The position numbers were made by a program, and so were the translations under genes. A stretch of 44,356 bases of DNA from Parerythrobacter lacustris (GTDB lineage Bacteria; Pseudomonadota; Alphaproteobacteria; Sphingomonadales; Sphingomonadaceae). Positions 22,259 to 32,439 of the stretch are shown piece after piece (within the stretch, counting starts at the first letter, position 1; every line of letters begins with the position of its first letter). A model generated the notes under the pieces. The model was not told the DNA's origin and made no database searches. It was given only the letters and a program-made list of their open reading frames with translations. The DNA lies in assembly GCF_024626475.1 (NCBI RefSeq), contig NZ_JANKHH010000008.1, positions 1-44,356 on the forward strand. The letters are read 5' to 3'.

Positions 22259-25200
22259 CTATTGGCAGACCGCGATATCGATATCGCGCTGGATCAGATC
22301 GGCCTCGTAACCGACCTTCAGGGCAATGGGCTGGTCGGCGCACAGGTTGAGCCGCTGTGACTGTTCCGGGTCGAGCTCGACCGTGTAGCTGCCCGGCAGC
22401 ACCCGCTCGAAGAAATAATAGCCCTCGATCTCGGTCCGCGCGTAGGCGACGATCTTGCCTTGCGCATTGCGCAGTTGCAGCCGGACACCCGACACACCGC
22501 GCGGCTTCCCGTCCTGCCGGAAAGTGACCGTGCCATCGACCTCGCTCAGCGCCACGATCGGGAAATCGGCAGCATGGATGCGACCGGGGCGGGGGACGAT
22601 CTCGATCCCCTGGGTTACCGGGGCGAGATCGATATCGGGCAGGGTCGAGGTGTCGACCTGCACCGCGACCGGGCGACCTTCGCCCAGCCGGTCGAGCCGG
22701 GCGATACCGTCCTCGCCGGTGGTCGCGGTCTGGTTGAACGCAGCGAAATCGACCTCGGGCAGCACGCTGTCGCCGGGCCCGAACGCGCCGTCGCCATCCA
22801 TATCGCGGAACGCGCGCACCGATGCGCCGCCGGAACCCGCGAGCCCGGGCCGTGCCATGAACAGGTTGCCGCGCAGCGGATCGCGCCCGAAGCTGAAGCC
22901 CAGCCGCAGTCCGACAGAGTATGCGTTGTCGCGAAGGCCGTAATTGCCGTCGAGCGCGACGGTGAAGCGATCGAAATCGCGGATTGCCGACAGGCCGACC
23001 AGTGGCGACTTGGTGCGGAAGGCGTAGCTGAGCGAACCCCGTATGGCGGTATCCTGGTCGATCGCGTGGTCGACCTCCAGCCCGGCGGTGACGAGGTCGG
23101 GGTTGGGCAGCAGCTGGTAACCGAGCGACAGGCGACCGCGGGTCTTCGACCGGCCGGCGGTCGCAAGATCGAAATTGCCGAACAGTTGCGACAGGCGCGC
23201 TGCCCCGGTCGAAGAGCTGTGGCTGTATTCGAAGGTGTTCGACAGCAGCAGGCCGGAGGTGCGGGTCGATGCGCGGAGCGCGGCGTTGGTCTGGGTCCTG
23301 CCGCTGGCGTTCTCGATCCGCCGCACCCGCGCGGTCAGCGGGATCGATAGCCCGCCGGCCGGGCTGCCCAGATCGAGCGAGGTGTTGAAGTCCAGCTCGG
23401 TCGACCGGCGCAATATCTCGCCGCCGATAGTACGCGTCTCGTCGATGAAATCGCCCGAATATTCGGTGTGGGCCAGCGTCACCGCCGAATTGCCGAACCG
23501 TCCCGCCACACCCCCGCTGAATGCGAAGGCACCGCCGTCCTGCATCGCGGCATCGGCCTTGATCGCGAAGCGCCCGATGCCTGTCCGAATTCCGGCGGCG
23601 GCGAGCCAGCGGGTTTCGAGCGGGGTTTCGAACCACGCGCCGCTGGCCAGCGCGGTGAGGCCGGGACTTATCCCGTAAGCGAGTTCGGCGGTTGCCCGCC
23701 AATCGCCAAAGTCGGGCGGCGGGTTGTAGTCCGGATCGCGCACGCCGAGGACGTTCTCATCCTTCTGCACCGCCCCCAGACGATAGACCAGCTTGCCCGC
23801 CGGCAGCCGACCATCGCCGACCGTGATCCGCCGCACTTCCTCGTTGCGCTGCCCTTGCGGTCCGAAGAAGACCAGACGGAAGACGTTGAGTCCGAAATCG
23901 ACCGGGACCTGGAGGAATTCGTACTGACCATTGACCGCATCGCGGGTCGAGCCGACGAGGATGTCGTTGCGATAGAGTTCGACCTCGTAACCGTCCTGCA
24001 GGATGCCGCGCAGGTCGATCTTCTCGAACACCGAGAAGCTTTCCGGCGGCATGTTGGTGATGGTCGCGCCGCGCCCGGTCACGCTGCGCAGCCCGATCGG
24101 CATCGACAGCGTCGAGACATCGCCGACCGCAAAATCGGTCGCCTGTAGCGGACCGAACAGCTGTGCATCGGGGTCCGTACGTCCGACTTCGATCAGCGAG
24201 GTCGTCAGGCCTTTCCTGCTGTCTCCCCCGAGATAGGCCTGCGCGGTCAGGAAGCCGAGATCGCCGGCGAGTTGCGCATTCCCCTCGAGCCTCGGGCCGA
24301 CAGTGCTGTCCGACGTTGCCCGCAGCTCGACGCCGACGACCGGAACCGAGGCGAGCAGATAGGGAGTTTCCTGCCGGGGCCAGTCGACCTTGCCTGCCGG
24401 GTTGGCGCGATTGGCGAGTCGGCGGCGCTCCGCCTCCCTGCGCATGCGCTCTTCGAACGGGAACGGCTCCAGCGTTTCGATCAGGATCGCTTGCGAGCGC
24501 AGGTCGGTTTCGATGCGCAGCGGCAACAACCGCTCGAACTGGTCGGCGCGGACGTAGAGCTCACCATCGAAGGCGACGGCGGCATCGGCTGGAAGGGCGC
24601 TCTCCTTGCCCTCGAGTGAGAGCAGCCGCTTGTGCAGATCGATGGTGAGCGTCCGCTGTTCGCTCAGCACCCAGCCGCTGGCGTAGTTCCCGTTGTCGCC
24701 GACCGCGATTGCGATGTCGAGAATGCGCGCCAGCGTGCCCAGCGGCAGGTACACGCCGGTGCGCGAACCATAGGCAATCACCGTATCGGTCGCGTCGATC
24801 CCCTTGACCTTGACCTCGAGGATCAGCTCGTCCTGATAGCTCAGCTCGGGCGGCTGGGCCGAAGCTGTAAAGGCCGATTGGGGGTTGGCGACGAAGCCTG
24901 CGGCTGCGGGGGTGGCCGGGGGCGCGGCATTGCCCAGCCCCAGCGTCGGGGTCGTCCGTGCTGCGGGGATCATCGCCGCAGTGGGCGTCGCGGCAGGCGA
25001 GGGCGCGGCATCGTCGTTTGCCGCAGCAGGGGCTGCCTGCGGTTGCGGTGGTGCGACCGTGGCCATCGGAATGGGCGATCGGCGGGGTGGAACCACCGAT
25101 GCCAGATCAGGAACCTTCGCAGCAGGTCCGGAGGCCGCATCCGCTGCGCTGTCATCGGTCGGCGCGGTACTCCCGCGGGCTGCGATACTTCGCCGCCTGA

Positions 25201-26116
25201 CGACCTCGGAATAGTCGCCTCCGAGCGCAAGCTGCGTATCCGCGCGGTCGAGCGGCGGGTCGGTCCGTGCATCGACCCCCGATGCGGGCGAAGTCGCCGG
25301 TCGAGTTGCGGCCGGGGTGGGTTCCGCCACGGCTATTACGACCGGCGCAGGCTTGGCCGGTTCGGCAAGCGATGGTGGAGCGGCGGTCGCCGGCGGATCC
25401 TCGGCGCTTTCCGCCCGCTCCGGTGGCAGGGCAGGGTTCGCCTTTACCGCCGGTTCGATCGGACTCGCTTGCGATAGCGCGGTGGGGACTACGCTTTCGG
25501 CCATCGTTGCAGCCGCCGCTAGCTCCTCCGGCGCCGGGTCGGGCGTGAAATCGATCTCGGGCCAATCGACCGGTTCGGTAGCGGCCACCAGCGGCGCAGG
25601 AATGTCCTCCGGTTCCGCATCGGAGCCGCCCCGCGCGACTTCGAGTATCCCGGCAAGCTTGCCCAGACCCGGGGACAGCTGCGGCTCCGCAGTGTGAGCC
25701 GGATCGATGCGGTCTGCGGGGATTCCGTCGTTGGCAGGCTTCGCTGCGGACGAGATGGCGGCGGGCGGCCTGGAGACCCGGGGTTCGCCGACCGTTGCGA
25801 TTGTCCCTTCGCTTGCTGATGCGAGCAGCGTGGACTTGCGATCCTCGACGGCTGGCAGCGGATCGACCGGGCTGCGGAACTGCCCGAGCGCGGGTGTCGT
25901 GGCATCGGAGCCCGCGATGGCCTTGCGCCCGAGCGGGCCAAACTCGGGCTCGGGATAGCCTTGCTTGCGCGGGCTCGCACCGGGATCGGATTTTTCCGCC
26001 TCGGGGAAGGCGAGCTCCGTACTCCGGTCGGCCTCGTTGCGCTGGGTGCAGCCCAAGCCAAGCAGGACGGTGCCAAGGGCGACCGTTCCTACATTCCGGG
26101 CCTTGTTCCTGTTCAC
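22259..26116 (-). CDS. Chaperone-usher pathway outer-membrane usher with long N-terminal extension
   Basis: The protein has 1285 residues from a GTG that overlaps the chaperone stop by 4 bases. Residues ~1-23 are a hydrophobic export signal ending LGLGC, a weak lipobox. Residues ~25-420 are Pro/Ala-rich and probably disordered. A usher N-domain follows at about 424-580 (YQDELILEVKVKG), a beta-barrel at about 585-1090 (FRLVFFGPQGQRNEEVRRIT) and C-terminal Ig/CnaB-like domains with a DMDGDGAFGPGD loop. Ushers secrete and assemble pilus subunits at the outer membrane. Normal ushers have ~800 residues, so the ~400-residue extension is unusual. It is the last gene of the pilus operon. Confidence 0.75.
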   Translation of the reverse strand: MNRNKARNVGTVALGTVLLGLGCTQRNEADRSTELAFPEAEKSDPGASPRKQGYPEPEFGPLGRKAIAGSDATTPALGQFRSPVDPLPAVEDRKSTLLASASEGTIATVGEPRVSRPPAAISSAAKPANDGIPADRIDPAHTAEPQLSPGLGKLAGILEVARGGSDAEPEDIPAPLVAATEPVDWPEIDFTPDPAPEELAAAATMAESVVPTALSQASPIEPAVKANPALPPERAESAEDPPATAAPPSLAEPAKPAPVVIAVAEPTPAATRPATSPASGVDARTDPPLDRADTQLALGGDYSEVVRRRSIAARGSTAPTDDSAADAASGPAAKVPDLASVVPPRRSPIPMATVAPPQPQAAPAAANDDAAPSPAATPTAAMIPAARTTPTLGLGNAAPPATPAAAGFVANPQSAFTASAQPPELSYQDELILEVKVKGIDATDTVIAYGSRTGVYLPLGTLARILDIAIAVGDNGNYASGWVLSEQRTLTIDLHKRLLSLEGKESALPADAAVAFDGELYVRADQFERLLPLRIETDLRSQAILIETLEPFPFEERMRREAERRRLANRANPAGKVDWPRQETPYLLASVPVVGVELRATSDSTVGPRLEGNAQLAGDLGFLTAQAYLGGDSRKGLTTSLIEVGRTDPDAQLFGPLQATDFAVGDVSTLSMPIGLRSVTGRGATITNMPPESFSVFEKIDLRGILQDGYEVELYRNDILVGSTRDAVNGQYEFLQVPVDFGLNVFRLVFFGPQGQRNEEVRRITVGDGRLPAGKLVYRLGAVQKDENVLGVRDPDYNPPPDFGDWRATAELAYGISPGLTALASGAWFETPLETRWLAAAGIRTGIGRFAIKADAAMQDGGAFAFSGGVAGRFGNSAVTLAHTEYSGDFIDETRTIGGEILRRSTELDFNTSLDLGSPAGGLSIPLTARVRRIENASGRTQTNAALRASTRTSGLLLSNTFEYSHSSSTGAARLSQLFGNFDLATAGRSKTRGRLSLGYQLLPNPDLVTAGLEVDHAIDQDTAIRGSLSYAFRTKSPLVGLSAIRDFDRFTVALDGNYGLRDNAYSVGLRLGFSFGRDPLRGNLFMARPGLAGSGGASVRAFRDMDGDGAFGPGDSVLPEVDFAAFNQTATTGEDGIARLDRLGEGRPVAVQVDTSTLPDIDLAPVTQGIEIVPRPGRIHAADFPIVALSEVDGTVTFRQDGKPRGVSGVRLQLRNAQGKIVAYARTEIEGYYFFERVLPGSYTVELDPEQSQRLNLCADQPIALKVGYEADLIQRDIDIAVCQ

Positions 26117-27045
26117 CTGATGACGAATGTATTCTCTGCGAGCTGCGCCCCGGGTTCGTAATCGTCATCGGTGTAGGTGATGGTCAGTTCGGCACCCGGC
26201 GCGAGGAAGCGCGCTTCGGTTTCCGGTTCGATCGGCAGCAGCACTTTTCGCTGGCCGATCTCGGGGTAGACACCGATGCCGCGCGAAATCGAGACCGGCT
26301 GGGGCGCGCCCTTGGCCGTCACCACGAAATCGCCGAACGCGGAGCGCGTGCCCGACCGGTTGATCGTGATGCCGATAGCGCGCGACCCGTCGGGCAGGGT
26401 CAGCACCTGCGGATCGGAGAGCGAAACGTCGAGCGTCGTCTCGCCGATGCGGACGATCACCGGAATGGAAATGCCGAAGCGCGGCCGGATGGTGATGCCG
26501 ATGGCGTTGCCTTCGGCCCCGCCGACCGCATTGTCGATCGACAGGCCCCCGCTGCCTTCGCGCGGAACCGACAAGGCAAGGAAGTGCGAGCGATACTCGC
26601 CATCGGGCAGTTCGTTGGTGGCCCGCGCCATCATGCGGATGGTCTGGGATTCGTTGGCGCGCAACGTGACGCGTCGCGGCGAATAGCGCAGGATGTCGCT
26701 GGCCTTGAGAACCTTCGCCTTGTCCTCTTCGCTCAGCCCGTCGTTGAAATTGATCAGCCGCCCGTCGGGCGTCATCATCATGTCCTGCAACTCGATCTCG
26801 TAATCGCCTTCGTTGCTGGTCTTGTTGTAGAGGCCGATGGTCGCAATCTCGCGCCGGCCGTTGATGACCACACGCTTGGGATAGAGATTGATGTCGCCCA
26901 TCCCGCCGACCGCACCTTCGGGCGCGGGCGCGACTTGGGGTGCGCTGGCGTCTTGCGACAGAGCGGTGGTCGAAAGACCGGCGAAGGTAGCGAAAAGGGC
27001 AATGGCCGCGGTGCGGTATCGCCGGGAAGGGTAAGGCCGTTCCAT
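26113..27045 (-). CDS. Periplasmic pilus-assembly chaperone (PapD-like)
   Basis: The 310-residue protein has an N-terminal signal peptide (cleavage near ALSQD). A chaperone-like Ig domain follows with RVVINGRREIATIGLYNKT and the conserved-type strand RRVTLRANESQTIRMMARA. It would bind the DUF4402 subunits in the periplasm and deliver them to the usher encoded directly after it. It is somewhat longer than classical PapD (~240 residues), as in the non-classical chaperones paired with DUF4402 proteins. The frame overlaps the usher start by 4 bases. Confidence 0.78.
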   Translation of the reverse strand: MERPYPSRRYRTAAIALFATFAGLSTTALSQDASAPQVAPAPEGAVGGMGDINLYPKRVVINGRREIATIGLYNKTSNEGDYEIELQDMMMTPDGRLINFNDGLSEEDKAKVLKASDILRYSPRRVTLRANESQTIRMMARATNELPDGEYRSHFLALSVPREGSGGLSIDNAVGGAEGNAIGITIRPRFGISIPVIVRIGETTLDVSLSDPQVLTLPDGSRAIGITINRSGTRSAFGDFVVTAKGAPQPVSISRGIGVYPEIGQRKVLLPIEPETEARFLAPGAELTITYTDDDYEPGAQLAENTFVIR

Positions 27046-27107
27046 GTAAAACCCCGTGATGCGAACCCGGATCGTGCGATCGGGTCGGGCCTTACACCAT
27101 CATGGAA

Positions 27108-27671
27108 TCACAGGTAAAGCACCGAGACCGTGTAAGTCCCCGTATATGTGCCGACCTGCTGGTTCGCGTTCACTCGCAGCCGGGCACCGACCAGCAGCGG
27201 GGCATAGCCGTTGGCGTCGAACCGACGCAGCCCCAACAAGGCCGGGTTCACCTGGAACTGGTCGACCCGCATCGTGCTGGTCCCGTTCGAGATGTTGATG
27301 AAATTCGGCATGAACAGGATGAACCGGCGGTTGGCGTCGCCGAACACCGCAAATGCCCCCGGACCTCTGCCATTGAACGCCTGCGGTGTGCTGGTTTGGC
27401 CCACGACGCCGCCAGTCTCGCTGATCGCGCCGGTGTAGGCGAGGGTCATGGTGCCGTTTGTGGTGGGCTGCATAATGCGGCCGAAGCGCAGATCTGCCAC
27501 GCGCTGGACGCCGATCGGCTCCACCACGGTCACCTGAGCGGCGCCGGTAGTGGTAAACTCATCCCCCGGCCCGGCCATGGCCTGGCCGCCGGTCGCGAGC
27601 GCAAGCGCTCCCGCAGCCATCCGCCAAGCGGGGCCGAAGACAGTTCGGAGAGTCATCTGGGCAGAAGACAC
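27108..27671 (-). CDS. DUF4402 pilus subunit 1
   Basis: The 187-residue frame has a signal peptide; a start at 27656 (MTLRTVFG) is also possible. The DUF4402 pattern is present: DLRFGRIMQP near the N-terminus, AFAVFGDANRRFILFMP in the middle, and a C-terminal strand GTYTGTYTVSVLYL. Such C-terminal beta-strands serve in donor-strand exchange during pilus assembly. It lies 62 bases upstream of the chaperone gene and 44 bases downstream of the next subunit gene. Confidence 0.78.
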   Translation of the reverse strand: MSSAQMTLRTVFGPAWRMAAGALALATGGQAMAGPGDEFTTTGAAQVTVVEPIGVQRVADLRFGRIMQPTTNGTMTLAYTGAISETGGVVGQTSTPQAFNGRGPGAFAVFGDANRRFILFMPNFINISNGTSTMRVDQFQVNPALLGLRRFDANGYAPLLVGARLRVNANQQVGTYTGTYTVSVLYL

Positions 27672-27715
27672 AACACGGGCGGGCCCTGAGCGAGCCCGCC
27701 CGCGCGGTGCAGGTC

Positions 27716-28210
27716 TTAGTCGTACGACGCGGTAACGGTGTACGAACCGGTGTAGCTGCCGGGGGTCTGGGTATCGCCCACGGTCAGCGTGCCGCCGACC
27801 GAGAAGCTGCCCGTGCCCGAGCCGTTGATCGAGGTCGGGGCGTTGTCGGTGGTGACGAACGCCATGTCGGTGCCCGGACCGGTCAGCACGCCATCGCCCA
27901 CATCGACGGTGATCGCACGGTTGGCATCGCCGGTCAGGGTGAAGGCGTCGGCCGAAGTGACCGAGCCGGTGAGGACGACGGCATCGTCGCCGTTGTCGGT
28001 CACAGTGCCGGCCAGATCGACAGTCACGGTGCCGCCATTGCCGGCAGTGATCGTGCCGAAAGCGAGTTCGGCGCCGGACACGTGGTCGACGGTGATCGGG
28101 GCAACGATGGTGGCGCTGGCGCTACCGGTTGCGGAGTCGGTGTCGCCCGGCGCAGCAAGGGCCGGGGTAGCGATCGCAGCGACGAATGCTGCAAGAACGA
28201 TTTTCTTCAT
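27716..28210 (-). CDS. DUF4402 pilus subunit 2, probable major subunit
   Basis: The protein has 164 residues from MKKIVLAAFVAAIATPALA, a textbook signal peptide. The ATG at 28210 has GGGGA upstream. A longer frame to 28261 is rejected because it puts 17 residues before the signal. The mature part is acidic and Thr/Gly/Val-rich, with LAFGTITAG, FTLTGDANRAITV and the C-terminal SYTGSYTVTASYD of DUF4402. Low complexity and the long leader upstream (28211-28377) suggest a strongly expressed major subunit. Confidence 0.8.
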   Translation of the reverse strand: MKKIVLAAFVAAIATPALAAPGDTDSATGSASATIVAPITVDHVSGAELAFGTITAGNGGTVTVDLAGTVTDNGDDAVVLTGSVTSADAFTLTGDANRAITVDVGDGVLTGPGTDMAFVTTDNAPTSINGSGTGSFSVGGTLTVGDTQTPGSYTGSYTVTASYD

Positions 28211-28377
28211 TTGGTCATCCCCAAAAGGCTTGGTCCTGTTCGCTGCGCTTGCGCACAACACGGCACGAACGGTTGGTCCTCTCGTGCAGGACTAAGGGAT
28301 AGTGCGTAGTTCTTAAGGAATTCCTATCAGGGGAAACCGTCTGTTCCTAAAGACATAGATATGAAATCAACCCGGTA
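28211..28377 (-). promoter_or_regulatory. Leader region upstream of the DUF4402 major-subunit gene
   Basis: This 167-base gap is AT-richer than its surroundings and is the longest break inside the pilus gene set. It includes the palindrome AGGAATTCCT (near 28316-28325) and an inverted repeat TGCGC/GCGCA (near 28242-28253). It probably carries a separate promoter for the 28210-22259 genes. No exact promoter boxes can be assigned. Confidence 0.35.
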
Positions 28378-28944
28378 TTAACCATAGTTCACTACTATCG
28401 GTACCTCGGCAACGTAGCTTCCTATGGCGGTTCCGGCCGGAATAGTGAGCGTGCCGCCCACGCGCACTTCGTCCGATCCGGCCTGATCGAGGCGGCCGAA
28501 CGGCCCGAGCGTGCCGAGATTCCGGCTCCATGCAGTGAGGCCGGAAACCGGCAAACCGGGCCCGCCTCCTCCCCGATGTTCAGCCATCACCACCGACGGA
28601 AGTCCAATCGCGTAGTCGCGGCCGCTTTCACCGGTCACGGCGAAGCGTGCCGCGCCAATCGCGCATTGCGACGTGCCCGCGCAGGCAGGGCGCGCTCCAC
28701 CCGAATATTGCGCTGCGCCCGATGCCGGCGCGATGGCGACCTCGCCGCCTTCGGAGGCGGAGACCGCAATGGCACCGAACTCCAGATCGGACACCGCGAC
28801 AACGCCGATCGGCTCGACGATCTGCGCGCCTGCTGCCCCCTGCGAACTGCTTGCGCCCGGCTGGGCGATCGCTGCGGTGGCGGCGGCGTGCCATGCCGCG
28901 CAAAAAAGCGCGCCCCTTATTGCCAAAGCAAGATGCAACTGCAT
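28378..28944 (-). CDS. DUF4402 pilus subunit 3
   Basis: The 188-residue protein has an N-terminal signal peptide (cleavage near AAIAQPG). The DUF4402 features are present: VSDLEFGAIAVSA, ARFAVTGESGRDYAIGLP and a terminal GSYVAEVPIVVNYG. Two cysteines (ACAGTSQC) could form a disulfide in the periplasm, absent from subunits 1 and 2. It may be a minor or tip subunit. It ends 167 bases before the signal-peptide start of subunit 2. Confidence 0.73.
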   Translation of the reverse strand: MQLHLALAIRGALFCAAWHAAATAAIAQPGASSSQGAAGAQIVEPIGVVAVSDLEFGAIAVSASEGGEVAIAPASGAAQYSGGARPACAGTSQCAIGAARFAVTGESGRDYAIGLPSVVMAEHRGGGGPGLPVSGLTAWSRNLGTLGPFGRLDQAGSDEVRVGGTLTIPAGTAIGSYVAEVPIVVNYG

Positions 28945-28990
28945 GCCTCCGACCCTATCGATCGCGAGGGGTCTGACCAGCGGATGCTCG

Positions 28991-29578
28991 CTACCTGACC
29001 GAAATCAGGACGGCATCCACCGGAATCGGCAGCACCACCGTCCCGCCGCCATAATTTCGCTCGACATCCAGCCGCCCGCCGAGATTGAAGGTCGTCTCGC
29101 ACACCCGAGCGCGGCAATTGGGGATTCTTATGGTCACCGGCTGGCCCGCCGCGACATTCACATACCCCGGCAAGTCGCTCTGGTACTGGGTCAGCTCGGC
29201 AACGATCCCGCCCTGGGTGATGACCGGCGCGGCGGCGAAGCGAAGCTCGATCTCGAGATCGAGCCGGCGATTGCCGTTGTTCCCGCGATCGTAGCTGACG
29301 CGAAAACGGGCCGGCCCGGTGCCCGACGTGCCCGCCGAGAAGATGCCCGAGCTCTGCACGCTGCCATCGGGTCGCACCACCCGGTAACCATCGCTCATCA
29401 CGGCGAAACTGCCGAAACGCAGATCGTTCACCGGGGTCACGCGCAGTTGCGGCGTGTCGGCCCGCGCAGGCTGCGACCCGACGAGCAACGCCAGCGCTGC
29501 CATCGCAAGGGACAGCTGCATGGCCTTTCGGGCAATCGCAGGAGCGGGCAAGTGCATAGGAACCGGCGCATATCGCAT
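28991..29578 (-). CDS. DUF4402 pilus subunit 4
   Basis: The 195-residue frame begins at 29578. A start at 29521 (MQLSLAMAALALLV) would give a cleaner signal peptide ending QPARA. NDLRFGSFAVMSDG resembles the N-terminal DUF4402 block. The C-terminal VVLPIPVDAVLISVR is a likely donor strand, but the middle is divergent and has a Cys pair (NCRARVCE). As the first gene of the set it may be a tip adhesin or initiator. Its start faces the acyl-CoA dehydrogenase gene across about 150 bases. Confidence 0.65.
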   Translation of the reverse strand: MRYAPVPMHLPAPAIARKAMQLSLAMAALALLVGSQPARADTPQLRVTPVNDLRFGSFAVMSDGYRVVRPDGSVQSSGIFSAGTSGTGPARFRVSYDRGNNGNRRLDLEIELRFAAAPVITQGGIVAELTQYQSDLPGYVNVAAGQPVTIRIPNCRARVCETTFNLGGRLDVERNYGGGTVVLPIPVDAVLISVR

Positions 29579-29727
29579 TGCCCCGCCTGCTGACCAGCCC
29601 TCGATCGCCTTTTGCCTCGAACGGATCGCCCCGCATGCGGCCCGACTTCGACGAGTCTGCTTTACGAATACGTCAACTTTGGGCTAGGCGATTCGCCGTG
29701 TTTGGCGAGCAGCGCCGGGAGAGCAGC

Positions 29728-30924
<1,197 letters not shown>

Positions 30925-30943
30925 CCAGCGAGACAACAGACAG

Positions 30944-32047
30944 ATGGATTTTTCGATTGGTGAAGACCGGCAGATGCTGGTCGATACGCTGTCCCGCTAC
31001 CTCGCGGACAAGGCCGACTGGAAGGCGCGCGAGGCGGCGCTGGAAAGCGAAGCCGGGTTCGACAAGGATATGTGGGCCGGCATGGCCGAACTCGGCATCC
31101 TCGGCGCGCTGTTCGGCGAAGAGGCGGGCGGCTTCGGCGGTTCGCCGTTCGACATTGGCGTGGTGTTCGGCGAAGTCGGGCGAGGCTTGCCTACGGGTCC
31201 GTTTCTCGCGACCTTGCTGGCGGGCAAGCTGCTCGAAGCGGCGGGCGACAGCGAGACGCTGGGCAATGTCATCGCCGGCGCCAGCATCGCCACCTTCGCG
31301 CACCACCCGGCGGTGGGCGCCGACGGTTCGGTCGCCCCGCAGGCAACCGCCAGCGGTGCGGGCGACAGCTGGACGCTGAGCGGCGCGAAGGGCGTGGTCG
31401 ACTATCTCGGCAGCGCGGATATCGTCGTCGTCACGGCGGAAACGGGCAACGGACTGGGGGCCTTTCTGGTCGAGACCGGCGCGGCGGGCGTTTCGGTGCG
31501 CGACTATCCGCTGGTCGATGGCGGCGCGGCGGGCGAGCTCACGCTCGACAACGCGCCGGCACGGCTGTTGACCGGCGATAGCGCGGCGATCGATGCCGCG
31601 CTTGCTTCCGGGGTCGTCGCGACCGCATGGGAAGCGGCGGCGGTGATGGAAGTGCTGCGCGACCAGACGCTCGAATATCTGCGCACCCGCAAGCAGTTCG
31701 GCATCCCGATCGGCAAGTTCCAGGCGCTCCAGCACCGCATGGCGACCGTCGCGCTCGAGATCGAGCAGGCACGCTCGGCGGCGATCAACGCGGCGGCGAA
31801 TTTCGACAAGGGCGCCGCCCAGCGCGACCGCTTCGGCGCGGCGGCGATGTATACCGTCGGCAAGGTCGGGCGGCTGGTGGCCGAGGAAGCGATCCAGATG
31901 CACGGCGGCATCGGCATGACGTGGGAACTGCCGCTGTCGCACTATGCCAAGCGGCTGACGATGCTCGGCCACGTGATGGGCGACGAGGACGAACACCTCG
32001 CGCGCTTCATTGAGCTGGGCGCGCAAGAGACCAACAGGGCGGCCTGA
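30944..32047 (+). CDS. Acyl-CoA dehydrogenase, PimD-like small subunit
   Basis: The protein has 367 residues from the ATG at 30944, 19 bases after the large subunit. It begins MDFSIGEDRQMLVDTLSRYL and has a reduced beta-domain (WTLSGAKGVVDYLGSADIVVV). The C-domain carries RKQFGIPIGKFQALQHRM and IQMHGGIGMTWELPLSHYAKR. The pair order and sequence resemble the small subunit of pimeloyl-CoA dehydrogenase. It probably forms a heteromer in which each subunit supplies part of the active site. Confidence 0.82.
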   Translation: MDFSIGEDRQMLVDTLSRYLADKADWKAREAALESEAGFDKDMWAGMAELGILGALFGEEAGGFGGSPFDIGVVFGEVGRGLPTGPFLATLLAGKLLEAAGDSETLGNVIAGASIATFAHHPAVGADGSVAPQATASGAGDSWTLSGAKGVVDYLGSADIVVVTAETGNGLGAFLVETGAAGVSVRDYPLVDGGAAGELTLDNAPARLLTGDSAAIDAALASGVVATAWEAAAVMEVLRDQTLEYLRTRKQFGIPIGKFQALQHRMATVALEIEQARSAAINAAANFDKGAAQRDRFGAAAMYTVGKVGRLVAEEAIQMHGGIGMTWELPLSHYAKRLTMLGHVMGDEDEHLARFIELGAQETNRAA

Positions 32048-32439
32048 GCCTCGGGTAAAGCGGGAAGGGCGGGAGCGGGCGGTGCTTCCTGCTACTCGGC
32101 GCGCCGGTGGTGGCGGCGTCGATCAGCGGTTTATGGCAGCAGGGCTCGGTGCCGCCAGCTCCTCTGGCTACAAAGGAGGCCGACGATCCTCGTGGCGACC
32201 TGCCGCCAGCAGGCGATCCTTATGCGGGCGCGTCGCTGCGGCGGGATTGAGCGGCCCTGCCGCATTGCTCTACACCTTGTCGGGCGCGGTCGCGGCGCGG
32301 TCGATCTGCGCCAGCTCGCCGCGCGGGTTGTAGTTGTAATCGGCAAGGACGGTGTTCGCCGCATCTTTGATCTGGTTGAAACTAAGTGTGGCTCCCCGAA
32401 AATCCCTGAGCGACAAAAAATGAGTGAGCCTCAACACCT
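32048..32439. other. Gene-poor boundary region with coding debris
   Basis: No intact gene is supported here. On the plus strand a frame from 32059 to TGA 32250 encodes a hydrophobic stretch (CFLLLGAPVVAASISGL) and a Pro/Asp-rich tail but has no start codon. It looks like the end of a lost small protein. On the minus strand an Rhs-like remnant occupies about 32270-32390. GC falls sharply after about 32380, marking entry into the low-GC toxin/immunity island. Confidence 0.45.
32270..32392 (-). pseudogene. Rhs-repeat remnant
   Basis: Read on the minus strand, this frame ends at TAG 32270-32272 and includes IKDAANTVLADYNYNPRGEL followed by AQIDRAATAPDKV. The YNYNPRGEL unit resembles a YD/Rhs repeat. 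It has high GC, while the immunity gene directly upstream is AT-rich. No start codon or full domain remains. It may be left over from an earlier toxin-tip exchange in an rhs locus. Confidence 0.45.

Noticed and set aside
22254-23702. Second minus-strand frame (482 codons) inside the usher gene
   Set aside because: It is an Arg/Pro-rich frame shadow typical of GC-rich genes. The usher frame has the recognisable domains.
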